A stretch of 64,000 nt of DNA, from positions 1 through 64,000 of the forward strand of contig JAILBN010000097.1 of NCBI GenBank assembly GCA_024680915.1. Direction: 5' to 3'. The DNA comes from Treponemataceae bacterium. Lineage in GTDB: Bacteria; Spirochaetota; Spirochaetia; Treponematales; Treponemataceae. Position 1 is the stretch's first letter; every line of letters begins with the position of its first letter. Position numbers and translations under genes: made by a program. The notes under the pieces are model-generated. The model was given only the letters and a program-made list of their open reading frames with translations, was not told the origin of the DNA and did no database searches. This document shows, one piece after another, positions 1 to 8,593 of this stretch.

Positions 1-1500
1 ATTGCTGGACTTGTTCTTGGATGGACTATTCGCTGGCTGTATGCCAGATTTCAACTATCTGCATCGGAGCAAAGAGCAGAGCGTGTAAAACAGGATGCTA
101 TAAAAGAAGCAGAAGCACAGAAAAAAGAAATTTTATTAGAAGCGAAAGATCAACTCATTCGGGAACGCAACCAGCAGGAGCGGGAGAACAGAGAACGCCG
201 CGGCGAGTTGCAGCGGTATGAGCGTAGACTGACCCTGAAAGAAGAGACACTTGACAAAAGAATGGCTGCTGTTGATAAACAAGAGCAGGAATTTATCGCC
301 AGAGAGCAGAAAATCTCTGGGCGTGAGAGTGAGCTCACTACTCAGGAGGAGCGCTACAGGCAGGAGTTGGAGCGTATATCTGGATTGACTGCGCAGGAAG
401 CCAAGAATCTTATAATCCAGAATCTGGAGAATGAGGCTAAGCATGATGCCCAGGCCCTGCTCAACAAGATTGAGCAGGAAGCTCAGGTGGCTTCGGAGAA
501 AAAAGCCCGTGACATACTTGTTACGACTATCCAGAGGATTGCTACCGAAACAACGAGCGATATAACCGTATCCACGGTTTCTTTGCCCAGTGATGAGATG
601 AAGGGACGGATAATCGGCCGCGAAGGTCGTAATATCCGTACTCTGGAGACTCTTACCGGTGTCGATATCATCATAGATGATACACCTGAGGCTGTGGTAA
701 TCTCTTGTTTCGATCCAGTCCGCAAGGAAATCGCCAAGGTTGCCCTTGAGCGCCTTATCTCGGACGGACGGATTCATCCGGCCCGTATCGAGGAAATCGT
801 TCAGAAGGTTACCAGGGAGATTCAGAACAAGATTTACGAGGAAGGTGAGAAAGTCCTCTTCGACCTTGGAATACACAATATGAGTCAGGATGGCGTAAGG
901 GCTTTGGGGCGTCTTTATTTCAGGACCAGTTACGGGCAGAATGTGCTTAACCATTCGAAAGAGGTTGCCATTATTGCCGGTATGCTGGCTGCCGAGATAG
1001 GAGCGAACCGGGAGCTGGCTAAGAGAGCTGCTGTTCTTCACGACATCGGCAAGGGGGCTGAGAACGATTCCGACCAGAACCATGCAGAAGTTGGTATGGA
1101 TATGGCCAGGAAGATGGGTGAGGATCCCAAGGTCGTCAATGCGGTCGGGGCTCATCATAATGACATAGAGCCTACAAGTATCGAGGCGATAATCGTTCAG
1201 ATAGCAGATGCTATATCGGCGGCCCGTCCTGGTGCCCGTCGTGAGACTATGGACAATTATGTGAAACGTCTTGAGAATCTTGAATCTCTTGCAGAGAGCT
1301 TCACCGGCGTAGAGAAAGCCTATGCTATTCAAGCCGGTCGTGAGCTCAGGGTTCTTGTGAACAACGAGAAGATTCCTGATCAGGATGTTAAGGAGTTGGC
1401 TCGTAATATAGCCAAGCAGATTGAGACGGATTTGCGTTATCCTGGACGTATAAAAATAACGATGATACGGGAGACGCGTATCGTGGAGTATGCCCGCTGA
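1..1500 (+). CDS. rny: Ribonuclease Y, 5' end outside window
   Basis: Membrane-anchored endoribonuclease that starts bulk mRNA decay. The frame is open from base 1, so the ORF-track start at 208 (a TTG) is internal; about 499 residues are visible and only roughly the first 20, including much of the N-terminal membrane helix, are missing. In order: the end of a hydrophobic segment (GLVLGWTIRWLY), a long charged coiled coil to about residue 180, a KH RNA-binding domain (IIGREGRNIRTLE near residue 204), and an HD metal-binding domain (HDIGKG near 347, then a further conserved AHHND). The C-terminus (ETRIVEYAR) matches the family end. A hairpin terminator follows 30 bases later. Identification is firm; the true start is not in view. 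Confidence 0.96.
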   Translation: MAGLVLGWTIRWLYARFQLSASEQRAERVKQDAIKEAEAQKKEILLEAKDQLIRERNQQERENRERRGELQRYERRLTLKEETLDKRMAAVDKQEQEFIAREQKISGRESELTTQEERYRQELERISGLTAQEAKNLIIQNLENEAKHDAQALLNKIEQEAQVASEKKARDILVTTIQRIATETTSDITVSTVSLPSDEMKGRIIGREGRNIRTLETLTGVDIIIDDTPEAVVISCFDPVRKEIAKVALERLISDGRIHPARIEEIVQKVTREIQNKIYEEGEKVLFDLGIHNMSQDGVRALGRLYFRTSYGQNVLNHSKEVAIIAGMLAAEIGANRELAKRAAVLHDIGKGAENDSDQNHAEVGMDMARKMGEDPKVVNAVGAHHNDIEPTSIEAIIVQIADAISAARPGARRETMDNYVKRLENLESLAESFTGVEKAYAIQAGRELRVLVNNEKIPDQDVKELARNIAKQIETDLRYPGRIKITMIRETRIVEYAR

Positions 1501-1530
1501 CGTAGTGTTACAGGCGTAATGATACAAAAG

Positions 1531-1579
1531 AAGGGCATTCGGATTTGAAGTTCTGCTTCATTACGGATGCCTTTTTTTT
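1531..1579 (+). terminator. Rho-independent terminator after rny
   Basis: Outer stem GGCATTCG/CGGATGCC (one G-U) encloses an inner stem TGAAG/CTTCA and is followed by eight T. Confidence 0.85.
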
Positions 1580-1624
1580 ATGCAGGAAGGATTTATGCAG
1601 CAATGGCTTGCGTTATGGTGATAG

Positions 1625-1653
1625 TTGCATAAAAATACTAGAAATTGTATAAT
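1625..1653 (+). promoter_or_regulatory. Promoter of gltA
   Basis: TTGCAT, 17 bp, TATAAT. The predicted transcription start is near 1660, giving a leader of about 45 bases that carries the Shine-Dalgarno GGAGGTGAG. Confidence 0.75.
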
Positions 1654-1703
1654 TATAAAAAAGTTTGAAGGACTTTGCATAAATATACATGGGAGGTGAG
1701 ATA

Positions 1704-3071
1704 ATGTCCGATTATTCAGAATCATCTTTCATCGATAAGCTTTCTGATCTTGCAAGAAATAACGATATCATTTCTCCGAATCTTTATGAGGAATATGATG
1801 TGAAATGCGGTCTCCGCTACAGAGATGGCCGCGGTGTACTTGTAGGGCTGACAAGAATCGGTGATGTCGTCGGTTATGATATGATTGACGGCGTAAAGAA
1901 ACCCATCCCAGGAAAGCTTCTTTATCGTGGCTATGATATAAGAAAACTCATAAAAGATGCTGAAGCCCATGCTGAATTCGGTTTTGAGCAGACTGTATAT
2001 CTTTTGCTTTTTGGAGAGCTTCCTACAAGGGAGCAGTATGAGGAATTCAAGTTTTTCCTAGGAACCCGCAGGATGCTTCCGGAGAACTTCACCGAAGATA
2101 TGATAATGAAAGCTCCTTCTCCTGATATTATGAATAAGCTTGCCCGCGGTGTGCTCGCCAGTTATTCCTATGACAATAACCCGGAGGAGAGGACCGTTGA
2201 GAATAATATGCGTCAGTGCATAGAGCTTATCGCCCGTTTTCCTACGCTTGTGGCTTATGCCTATCAGGCAAAAAGGCGTTTCTACGATGGGAAAAGCATG
2301 TATGTGCATAACCCGAAGCCGGAGCTTTCCACCGCAGAGAATCTGCTTCGTCTTATCCGTTTCGATAAATCCTATACAAAGCTTGAGGCTGATATCCTTG
2401 ATCTTTGTCTTATTCTCCATGCCGAGCATGGTGGTGGTAACAACTCCAGCTTCTCGATTCATGTAGTTTCCTCCGCAGATACCGACACTTATTCCGCGGT
2501 GGGAGCCGCTGTGGGCTCTCTTAAGGGAAAGCGTCATGGTGGCGCTAATATACAGGTCATGGGAATGATGGACGATATAAAAGCCCATCTTCATGATTGG
2601 ACCAATGAGACTGAGATAAAGGAATACCTGCGGAAAATAATCCGGAAGGAAGCCTATGATCATACAGGTCTTATATATGGTCAGGGACATGCTGTATACA
2701 CTATATCTGATCCTCGTGCCGTTATGGTCAGGGACAAGGCAAGGTTCCTCGCAGAGGAGAAGGGCTGTATGGAGGAATATAACCTCTATCTGCTCATAGA
2801 GAAGCTTGCTCCCATAGTCTTCGCGGAGGAAAGGGGCGGAATAAAGAATATCTGCTCCAACGTAGACTTCTACACAGGTTTCGTATATTCCATGCTGGGT
2901 ATTCCAAGGGAGCTTTATACACCTATTTTCGCAGTTTCCCGTATTGCAGGATGGTCAGCCCACAGAATAGAGGAGATTGTCTCCGGACGTAAGATTTACC
3001 GACCTGCCTTCAGGAATATCATGCCGGAGCGTGATTTTATCCCTATGGATGACAGGAATGGACAGGATTGA
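1704..3071 (+). CDS. gltA: Citrate synthase
   Basis: Condenses acetyl-CoA and oxaloacetate to citrate in the cytoplasm. The ATG at 1704 is chosen over the track start at 1689 because GGAGGTGAG sits 3 bases before it and the upstream MGGEI is only the translated ribosome site. Length 455 residues. Family motifs: HAEHGGGNNSS near residue 239, RHGGANIQVMGMM near 277 and the catalytic GQGHAVYTISDPR near 327, where A replaces the more common R of GHRVY. That variant suggests the citrate/methylcitrate synthase group seen in anaerobes, so 2-methylcitrate synthase is an alternative. No aconitase or isocitrate dehydrogenase is adjacent. The stop overlaps the next gene by 14 bases. Confidence 0.93.
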   Translation: MSDYSESSFIDKLSDLARNNDIISPNLYEEYDVKCGLRYRDGRGVLVGLTRIGDVVGYDMIDGVKKPIPGKLLYRGYDIRKLIKDAEAHAEFGFEQTVYLLLFGELPTREQYEEFKFFLGTRRMLPENFTEDMIMKAPSPDIMNKLARGVLASYSYDNNPEERTVENNMRQCIELIARFPTLVAYAYQAKRRFYDGKSMYVHNPKPELSTAENLLRLIRFDKSYTKLEADILDLCLILHAEHGGGNNSSFSIHVVSSADTDTYSAVGAAVGSLKGKRHGGANIQVMGMMDDIKAHLHDWTNETEIKEYLRKIIRKEAYDHTGLIYGQGHAVYTISDPRAVMVRDKARFLAEEKGCMEEYNLYLLIEKLAPIVFAEERGGIKNICSNVDFYTGFVYSMLGIPRELYTPIFAVSRIAGWSAHRIEEIVSGRKIYRPAFRNIMPERDFIPMDDRNGQD

Positions 3072-3792
3072 CAAAGTCCTTTCTAAACAAGGCTTGGGTA
3101 GCCGTAAGGACGTGAAGAAGCTTCTCCGTTCCGGTGTGGTTCTTGTGAACGGAGAAGTCTGTGTAAACGCGGACCACCATGTAGACGTGGACACTGACAT
3201 TATTGAGGTGTCCGGTAGGAAAATCTCGGTAAAAAAAGACCTTTATCTCATGATGAACAAACGCATGGATACAGTGTGCGCCGCCAAGGACGGACTGCAT
3301 GATACGGTCTTTGACTGTCTGGGAGATGAATACAGACATTCCTTCCTGGGCGGGGATCTTCATCTCGTGGGGCGGCTTGATATCGACACGGAAGGCCTTC
3401 TTCTTTTCACTACGGACGGTAGTCTTACCCATCGCCTTACATCACCGAAAACTCATATATCTAAAACCTATCTTGTGACACTCAAGGATCCTGTCTCTGA
3501 AGTTGAGCAGACTGCCTACTCTGATGCACTGCGTACGGGGCTGGAGATACCGCCTGAAGGCGATGAAGGTGGTTTTTTGTCTTTGCCTGCGGAGCTGGAA
3601 TGGCTGTCCGATACCCTTTGCAGCCTTGTCATTTATGAAGGCAAATATCATCAGGTGAAGAGAATGTTCGCAGCTTTGGGTAATAAGGTCACGGCGCTTA
3701 GACGTACAGCCATGGGTAAGCTTGGGCTTGATCAGAGCCTTCTTCCGGGTGCATACAGGGAGCTTACAGAAGACGAGCTTGGGTTGCTTTAG
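3058..3792 (+). CDS. RsuA/RluB-family pseudouridine synthase
   Basis: Isomerises a specific uridine in ribosomal RNA to pseudouridine. An S4 RNA-binding domain at the N-terminus (RIDKVLSKQGLGSRKDVKK) is followed by the catalytic domain with GRLDIDTEGLLLFTTDG, whose aspartate is the nucleophile, and YHQVKRMFAALGN. The compact length (245 residues from the ATG at 3058) and the C-terminal GAYRELTEDE fit RsuA (16S rRNA U516) best, though RluB/E/F cannot be excluded. The track start at 2977 lies inside gltA and precedes the S4 domain, so it is unlikely. The start lies 14 bases inside gltA, indicating co-transcription and probably coupled translation. Confidence 0.88.
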   Translation: MDRIDKVLSKQGLGSRKDVKKLLRSGVVLVNGEVCVNADHHVDVDTDIIEVSGRKISVKKDLYLMMNKRMDTVCAAKDGLHDTVFDCLGDEYRHSFLGGDLHLVGRLDIDTEGLLLFTTDGSLTHRLTSPKTHISKTYLVTLKDPVSEVEQTAYSDALRTGLEIPPEGDEGGFLSLPAELEWLSDTLCSLVIYEGKYHQVKRMFAALGNKVTALRRTAMGKLGLDQSLLPGAYRELTEDELGLL

Positions 3793-3872
3793 GCTTTCTT
3801 TTTCTTTCCTCAAAAAAAATCCATAAATGTCATAAAATCGTAAAAATGCATTATTCTCCCATAAAATAAAAC

Positions 3873-3901
3873 TTGCGCTTGTGAAATACAGACGATATAC
3901 T
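3873..3901 (+). promoter_or_regulatory. Promoter placing +1 at the start codon of the HD-GYP regulator
   Basis: TTGCGC, 17 bp, TATACT, then 6 bases (TATGGT) and the ATG at 3908. No Shine-Dalgarno is present; a leaderless transcript is predicted. Confidence 0.6.
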
Positions 3902-3907
3902 TATGGT

Positions 3908-4909
3908 ATGAAAGTACTTCTTGCAGATGATGATAATATGATTCGCCTTTATTTTACGAGGTATCTTGAAAAAAAGAACTTTGAAGTGAAAGCTTTTTCC
4001 ACAGGAAAAGAGGCTTGGGAAGAATTGCAGAAAAACTATTATCCCCTCGTTATTCTTGATTGGAACATGCCCGATATGACAGGAGATGAGGTTTGCGAAC
4101 GTCTTAAGCAAAGAGTATCCCCGGACTTTCAGTACGTTATTATCATTACGTCTCGTTCTGATGAGACGGATGTCGTTGATGGTCTGAACAAGGGTGCTGA
4201 TGATTATATTACGAAACCAGTTATAGCGGCAGAGCTTGAGGCTCGTCTGAACGCTGCGGAGCGCGTCATAAACTATGAGCTGCAGCTTCGTCAGAAAGAA
4301 AAAGAGGTGAGGCTTGCCTGCTACAAAACTCTTACCGAGCTTGCTGAGACCCGTGATCATGAGTCAGCCGATCATATGTCCCGTGTAGGAAAGCTTTGCG
4401 GCCTTCTTTCCAGACAGATGGGCTTGGATGAGAAATTCTGTGAGGATCTTGAGATTTTCGCTCCTATGCATGATATCGGAAAAGTCGGGATTCCTGATGG
4501 GATACTTCATGTTCCCAGATCTTTGTGGAATCAGGAGTACGAGGTCGTGAAGCTTCATACTACTATCGGTTGGCAGATTTTGAAGGGAAAGCCCGCTTTT
4601 GAGCTGGCATCTCTTATCGCTTATACTCATCATGAACATTGGGACGGTACAGGTTATCCCCGCCATCTTAAGGGCGAGCAGATTCCTGTTTGCGGACGTA
4701 TATGCGCCGTTGCCGATTGCTATGACTCACTGCGTTCCATTAAGTCCTATGGTACTGCCCACACTCATAAACAGGCGATAGAATGGATTTCCATGAGATC
4801 AGGAACTTTGTTCGATCCTGAGGTCGTGACAGCCATGAAGGTGGTTTCCCGTAGGATGGAAAAACTGTTCAATGATACATATGTTTCCACACTGAGTAAT
4901 CATCCCTGA
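3908..4909 (+). CDS. Response regulator with HD-GYP c-di-GMP phosphodiesterase domain
   Basis: RpfG-like regulator that should hydrolyse cyclic di-GMP when its receiver is phosphorylated. Residues 1-120 form a complete receiver: acidic pair in LLADDDN, phospho-acceptor Asp in VILDWNMPDM near residue 51, and the conserved Lys in ITKPV. A helical linker leads to an HD-GYP domain with HDIGKVGIPDGIL near 188 and the signature HHEHWDGTGYP near 241, so the metal site looks intact. Length 333 residues. The start is set at MKVLLADDD; the track start nine codons earlier would lie on the promoter -10. Predicted to be its own transcription unit between the pseudouridine synthase and lysS. No partner kinase is adjacent. 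Confidence 0.93.
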   Translation: MKVLLADDDNMIRLYFTRYLEKKNFEVKAFSTGKEAWEELQKNYYPLVILDWNMPDMTGDEVCERLKQRVSPDFQYVIIITSRSDETDVVDGLNKGADDYITKPVIAAELEARLNAAERVINYELQLRQKEKEVRLACYKTLTELAETRDHESADHMSRVGKLCGLLSRQMGLDEKFCEDLEIFAPMHDIGKVGIPDGILHVPRSLWNQEYEVVKLHTTIGWQILKGKPAFELASLIAYTHHEHWDGTGYPRHLKGEQIPVCGRICAVADCYDSLRSIKSYGTAHTHKQAIEWISMRSGTLFDPEVVTAMKVVSRRMEKLFNDTYVSTLSNHP

Positions 4910-4917
4910 AAAATGAA

Positions 4918-4946
4918 TTGAATAAATATACATTTTTTCATATAAT
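4918..4946 (+). promoter_or_regulatory. Promoter of lysS, leaderless-type
   Basis: TTGAAT, 17 bp, TATAAT, then 8 bases to the ATG at 4955 with no Shine-Dalgarno. The predicted +1 is one or two bases before the start codon. Confidence 0.65.
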
Positions 4947-4954
4947 TTCTGACT

Positions 4955-6598
4955 ATGAGTAACGAGAATAATGAGAACAGGAATAAGTCAGAACGCAAGC
5001 AGATAGTGCATTGGGCTGACAGAACGGCAGATCAGATTATAAGAGAACGTGGTGATCTTGATTTATATACGTGTGCCTCCGGCATAACACCTTCAGGAAC
5101 TGTACATATAGGAAATTTCCGTGAGATTATATCCGTGGATCTTGTCGTGAGGGCATTGCGCGACAGAGGCAAAAAAGTCCGCTTTATCTATTCTTGGGAT
5201 GACTATGATGTTTTCCGTAAAGTACCTGAAAATATGCCAGGGAAAGATATCCTTGAGAAGCATTTAAGATATCCTATCACTATGGTTCCTGATACTACAG
5301 GAAGGGATTCCTCCTATGCCCGCCATCACGAGGTCGATGTGGAGAGCATACTTCCTGAGGTAGGTATCCATCCTGAATTCCTCTATCAGTCGGAGCGTTA
5401 CAGGGCGAATATGTATGCGGAGGGAATGAAGATAGCCCTTCAGAACAGGAACAAGCTTAAGGAAATACTTAACAGATACCGCGATTCTGCCCATAAAATG
5501 TCTGATGACGACGAATATTGGCCTACAGCGGCTTTCTGCTGCAAGTGCAATAAAGATACTACAGAGATGATAGAATATGACGGTGAGTACGGTCTGAAAT
5601 ACAGGTGTACAAGCTGTGGTCATGTGGAGAAAGCCGACCTGCGTACCTCGAAAGAGATTAAGCTTGGCTGGCGTGTCGACTGGCCCATGCGCTGGCAGTA
5701 TGAGCATACGATCTTTGAGCCAGCCGGAAAGGATCATCACAGTCAGGGAGGTTCCTTCGATACAGCCCGTCTTGTGGCTGACGAGGTTTACCATTGGCCG
5801 GCACCTGTTTCCTTCCGCTACGATTTCATCGGAATAAAGGGTGTGCCTGGAAAGATGTCCTCTTCAAAGGGGCGTGTCATAAACCTTTATGATGTTCTCA
5901 ACGTCTATCCGCCGGAAATAGTCCGTTACCTCTTCGCAGGAACACGGCCTGACACAGAGTTCTCCATAAGCTTCGACCTTGACGTAATCAAGACCTATGA
6001 GGACTATGACAAGACGGAGCGTATCGTCTGGGGTGTGGACAAGGCCAAGAATGACAATATACTCGCCAAAGAGAAAAGAATATATGAGCTTTCTCAGGTT
6101 GATAAGATGCCTGAGGAAATGCCCTACCAGGTGACAGGAGGCTTCAGGCATCTTTGTAATCTTCTTCAGACCAACGCAGGCGATATTGATGCGGTCATCG
6201 CTACCCTGGGCAATGTTAAGCCGTCCCAGGAAAAAGCCTTGCGCCGCCGCTGCCGCTGTGCCTGGTACTGGATTACAGAATGTGCCCCTGAGGAATTCCG
6301 TTTTGCTCTTAAGAAGCCTGATTCTGAGTCCTATAAGAAGGCTGAGCTTTCTGATGCGGAGCTTAAGGCTGTTCAGACAATATGCAGGGAGCTTCTTCCT
6401 GAGCTTGATTCCCTTGAGGAGAAGCCCCTTTCCGAAAGAATATATGATATAGCCAAGCAGTGCGGAATAGAACCTAAAGAGCTTTTTACGGCGACATATC
6501 AGGCTCTTATCGGCAAGGATCAGGGCCCGCGTCTTGCAAACTTCATGAAGATCATAGGCAAAACCCGTTTGGAAGCGATTTTAGGCACTTATCTTTAA
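4955..6598 (+). CDS. lysS: Lysyl-tRNA synthetase, class I
   Basis: Charges tRNA-Lys with lysine. This is the class I archaeal-type enzyme, not the class II LysRS of most bacteria; spirochaetes are a known bacterial group that carries it. Signature motifs: HIGH variant VHIGNFRE near residue 50, KMSKS variant KMSSSKG near 301, and a zinc-ribbon insertion CCKCNKD...CTSCGH near 190-220. The C-terminal anticodon-binding helical region ends at GTYL. Length 547 residues, normal for the family. The gene is probably read from a leaderless promoter. A small orphan ORF follows after nine bases with a good ribosome site, so the two are probably co-transcribed. Confidence 0.96.
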   Translation: MSNENNENRNKSERKQIVHWADRTADQIIRERGDLDLYTCASGITPSGTVHIGNFREIISVDLVVRALRDRGKKVRFIYSWDDYDVFRKVPENMPGKDILEKHLRYPITMVPDTTGRDSSYARHHEVDVESILPEVGIHPEFLYQSERYRANMYAEGMKIALQNRNKLKEILNRYRDSAHKMSDDDEYWPTAAFCCKCNKDTTEMIEYDGEYGLKYRCTSCGHVEKADLRTSKEIKLGWRVDWPMRWQYEHTIFEPAGKDHHSQGGSFDTARLVADEVYHWPAPVSFRYDFIGIKGVPGKMSSSKGRVINLYDVLNVYPPEIVRYLFAGTRPDTEFSISFDLDVIKTYEDYDKTERIVWGVDKAKNDNILAKEKRIYELSQVDKMPEEMPYQVTGGFRHLCNLLQTNAGDIDAVIATLGNVKPSQEKALRRRCRCAWYWITECAPEEFRFALKKPDSESYKKAELSDAELKAVQTICRELLPELDSLEEKPLSERIYDIAKQCGIEPKELFTATYQALIGKDQGPRLANFMKIIGKTRLEAILGTYL

Positions 6599-6607
6599 GG
6601 AGATATA

Positions 6608-6856
6608 GTGAGTATGACCGAGGAAAAAGCTTCTCTCGTCCATGTTGAGAGAAGCTTGGACAGAGCAAGCGTTTTCAATAAGGTTGTTTCTTTGTATCCG
6701 GAAGTTCTGCTTCATGCCGTGGAAGGGGTTTTGCCTGCGGTTGATGATGTGATTCTTGAGAAAGACGGAATTTATAAGATCTCTGGAGATTTTCCTGACA
6801 AAAAAATTCCCTGTGATGCCAAATTCAAAGCCCTTGTTGATTCCATAATGGGGTGA
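6608..6856 (+). CDS. Small orphan protein downstream of lysS
   Basis: An 82-residue (GTG start) or 80-residue (ATG at 6614) protein without a recognised family. AAGGAG lies five bases before the GTG, which favours the GTG. It has no signal peptide or membrane segment; the sequence alternates hydrophobic and acidic residues (ERSLDRASVFNKVV, AVDDVILEKDGIYKISGDFPDKKIP) and looks like a compact alpha/beta fold. Its close spacing to lysS, with the Shine-Dalgarno overlapping the lysS stop, argues for co-translation. Function unknown. Confidence 0.7.
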   Translation: MSMTEEKASLVHVERSLDRASVFNKVVSLYPEVLLHAVEGVLPAVDDVILEKDGIYKISGDFPDKKIPCDAKFKALVDSIMG

Positions 6857-6925
6857 TTAGCTTTTGTCCGCTTTTCTGCAAAGTATATAGTTCCTGGATT
6901 AAAACCCGATAAATAAATAAAGAGC

Positions 6926-6953
6926 CTTGAGCTGAAAGAAAATTCGGCTTAGG
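6926..6953. repeat. Inverted repeat between small orphan and DUF1622 gene
   Basis: CTTGAGCTGAA and TTCGGCTTAGG can form an 11-bp stem with G-U pairs around AGAAAA. It lacks a T run, so it is not a convincing terminator. Confidence 0.35.
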
Positions 6954-7008
6954 TTCTGCTGTAATCTACGTTTGTGGATGCCTACGCTTCTTTTTATCTG
7001 GAGTTTTT

Positions 7009-7380
7009 ATGAACATTGTCTCTGTCGTTGAGCTTGTGATAAGTGTAATAAGCGTCATCGTCGTTATCTACGGTGCCCTTATCGCCTTTTTTGCCATTGT
7101 GAAAACCGAGTTCCTGCGTTTCAGGGGGAAGTATTCAATCCTGAGACTTCGTGTCATCCGTGCAGATTTGGGAACCTATCTCTTGCTTGGTCTGGAGCTT
7201 CTTATTGCGGCTGATGTCCTGAAGACTATCCTTGAGCCGGGAATGAACGAGCTCCTGATTCTTGGCGGCATAGTTATTCTCCGTACCCTTCTTTCCTTCT
7301 TCCTTAACAAAGAAATCCAGGAAATAGACAATGAGAGAAAAGAACGCCCTGAGCTTTTCGAGAATATCGGTAAGTCTTAA
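7009..7380 (+). CDS. DUF1622 family small membrane protein
   Basis: A 123-residue integral membrane protein with three hydrophobic segments (about residues 4-30, 55-75 and 83-102) separated by the conserved-looking RFRGKYSILRLRVIRADLGTYLLLGLELLIAADVLKT. This arrangement matches the DUF1622 family, whose function is not known. The acidic/basic tail (KEIQEIDNERKERPELF) should be cytoplasmic. No conventional Shine-Dalgarno is strong here (TCTGGAGTTTTT precedes the ATG, so GGAG is present at modest spacing). It stands alone between the lysS unit and the metNIQ operon. Confidence 0.75.
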   Translation: MNIVSVVELVISVISVIVVIYGALIAFFAIVKTEFLRFRGKYSILRLRVIRADLGTYLLLGLELLIAADVLKTILEPGMNELLILGGIVILRTLLSFFLNKEIQEIDNERKERPELFENIGKS

Positions 7381-7428
7381 GAGGGTACGGTCAGTCTTCT
7401 CCTCTTTCATTGTTCTTTATAATTCGGC

Positions 7429-7514
7429 GCGATAAGCGGATGTGACGTCCCGGTTTCCTTCTCGCTTCGCGTCCGGAAATATCCAAAAAACTCCTCTTAG
7501 CCTTCCCTTATCGC
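7429..7514. other. Intergenic structured element upstream of metN promoter
   Basis: GCGATAAG at 7429-7436 pairs perfectly with CTTATCGC at 7507-7514 over 70 bases. Inside, GGAT/ATCC and GTTTCC/GGAAAT stack into a second hairpin with a CGCTTCGCG tip. It lies before the metN -35 box, so it is not in the metN leader made from that promoter. It may be the 3' end of the DUF1622 transcript or a separate element. Confidence 0.4.
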
Positions 7515-7524
7515 TGTTCAATAG

Positions 7525-7553
7525 TTGACTTCTTATTGCTATTTTTGGATAAT
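7525..7553 (+). promoter_or_regulatory. Promoter of metNIQ
   Basis: TTGACT, 17 bp, GATAAT. Predicted +1 near 7560 leaves a short leader of about 16 bases with AGGA before the ATG at 7576. No room for a SAM riboswitch. Confidence 0.75.
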
Positions 7554-7575
7554 AATCCAAAATATAGGAATATTT

Positions 7576-8592
7576 ATGCGGATAAGGCTTAATTCGCTGA
7601 CCCGCACTTATGGGGATGTCCATGCAGTGCAGGGAGTCAGCTTGACGATACCATCTAATACGATTTTCGGAATCATCGGTAAAAGTGGAGCCGGAAAATC
7701 TTCTCTTGTGCGGCTCATAAGCTTGTTGGAACGGCCAGATTCTGGTGAGGTCTACTATGATGATGAGCGGGTAGACTTGCTTGAGAAAGATGCTCTCATC
7801 CAAAGGCGCCGCAGAATAGGAATGATTTTTCAGAATTTCAATCTATTCAGTTCCCGCACGGCGGCCCTTAATGTGGCGTACCCTCTTGAGATTTGCGGAA
7901 CTCCGAAGGCAGAAATAAAAAAGAGGGTCGCTGAGCTTCTTGAGCTCGTAGGGCTTGCGGACAGGGGGAATGCTCCCGTCAGTACCTTGTCAGGAGGTCA
8001 GAAACAGCGCATAGCCATTGCTCGTGCTCTGGCTGCCAAGCCCGATATTCTTTTTTGCGATGAAGCCACCAGCGCTCTTGATCCTCAGACTACCCACTCT
8101 ATCCTTGAGCTTATCCGGGATATTCAGAAGAAAATGAATCTTACCGTAGTTATGATAACCCATCAGATGGAGGTTGTCCGCGATGCCTGTGAGCAGGTCG
8201 CTGTCCTGGACAGTGGTCGTGTAGTGGAGCAGGGGACCGTGGAGAAGATATTCGCCCATCCTGAGTCGGCAGTTACAAAGGATTTCCTGTCCCATATATC
8301 ATCCCAGGTTACGGAAAGCGATGAGCTTGTCCGCTGGTCAGAAGATGGTGGTGAGTATGCCCTGCGCTTTATCGGTTCCAAGACAGGTGAGCCGGTTTTA
8401 TCCAAGCTTTCCAGAAAATTCGACATAGAATTCAATATCAGGGCGGGAGGTATACAAAAGCTCCCGGAGAAAGAGATAGGTACACTCATTACTGATATTT
8501 CAGGAGAGGAGAAAGAAGTTAAGGCGGCTCTGGCTTATTTACGGGAGCAGGGCATAATCGTCGAGAAAATCAGCAAAGAAGGCGGTAACTGA
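7576..8592 (+). CDS. metN: Methionine ABC transporter ATP-binding protein MetN
   Basis: Cytoplasmic ATPase of the MetNIQ importer for methionine. The ATG at 7576 gives 338 residues and begins directly at the nucleotide-binding domain; the track start adds a stretch that overlaps the promoter. Motifs: Walker A GKSGAGKSS, Q-loop MIFQNFNLF, signature LSGGQKQR, Walker B ILFCDEATSALD and switch His in MITHQ. The C-terminal 75 residues (GSKTGEPVLSK...REQGIIVEKI) form the NIL substrate-sensing domain typical of MetN, through which methionine inhibits transport. metI follows after one base. First gene of metNIQ. Confidence 0.96.
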   Translation: MRIRLNSLTRTYGDVHAVQGVSLTIPSNTIFGIIGKSGAGKSSLVRLISLLERPDSGEVYYDDERVDLLEKDALIQRRRRIGMIFQNFNLFSSRTAALNVAYPLEICGTPKAEIKKRVAELLELVGLADRGNAPVSTLSGGQKQRIAIARALAAKPDILFCDEATSALDPQTTHSILELIRDIQKKMNLTVVMITHQMEVVRDACEQVAVLDSGRVVEQGTVEKIFAHPESAVTKDFLSHISSQVTESDELVRWSEDGGEYALRFIGSKTGEPVLSKLSRKFDIEFNIRAGGIQKLPEKEIGTLITDISGEEKEVKAALAYLREQGIIVEKISKEGGN

Positions 8593-8593
8593 T

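Noticed and set aside
136-1527. 463-aa minus-strand ORF opposite rny
   Set aside because: Shadow of rny; no ribosome site, no family features, and the rny frame has clear KH and HD domains.
1689-1703. gltA start at the upstream ATG (MGGEI)
   Set aside because: These codons are the Shine-Dalgarno itself; ATG 1704 has ideal spacing.
7429-7514. SAM or methionine riboswitch controlling metNIQ
   Set aside because: A near-consensus promoter lies downstream of the structure and leaves a leader of about 16 bases; no SAM-I core is visible.
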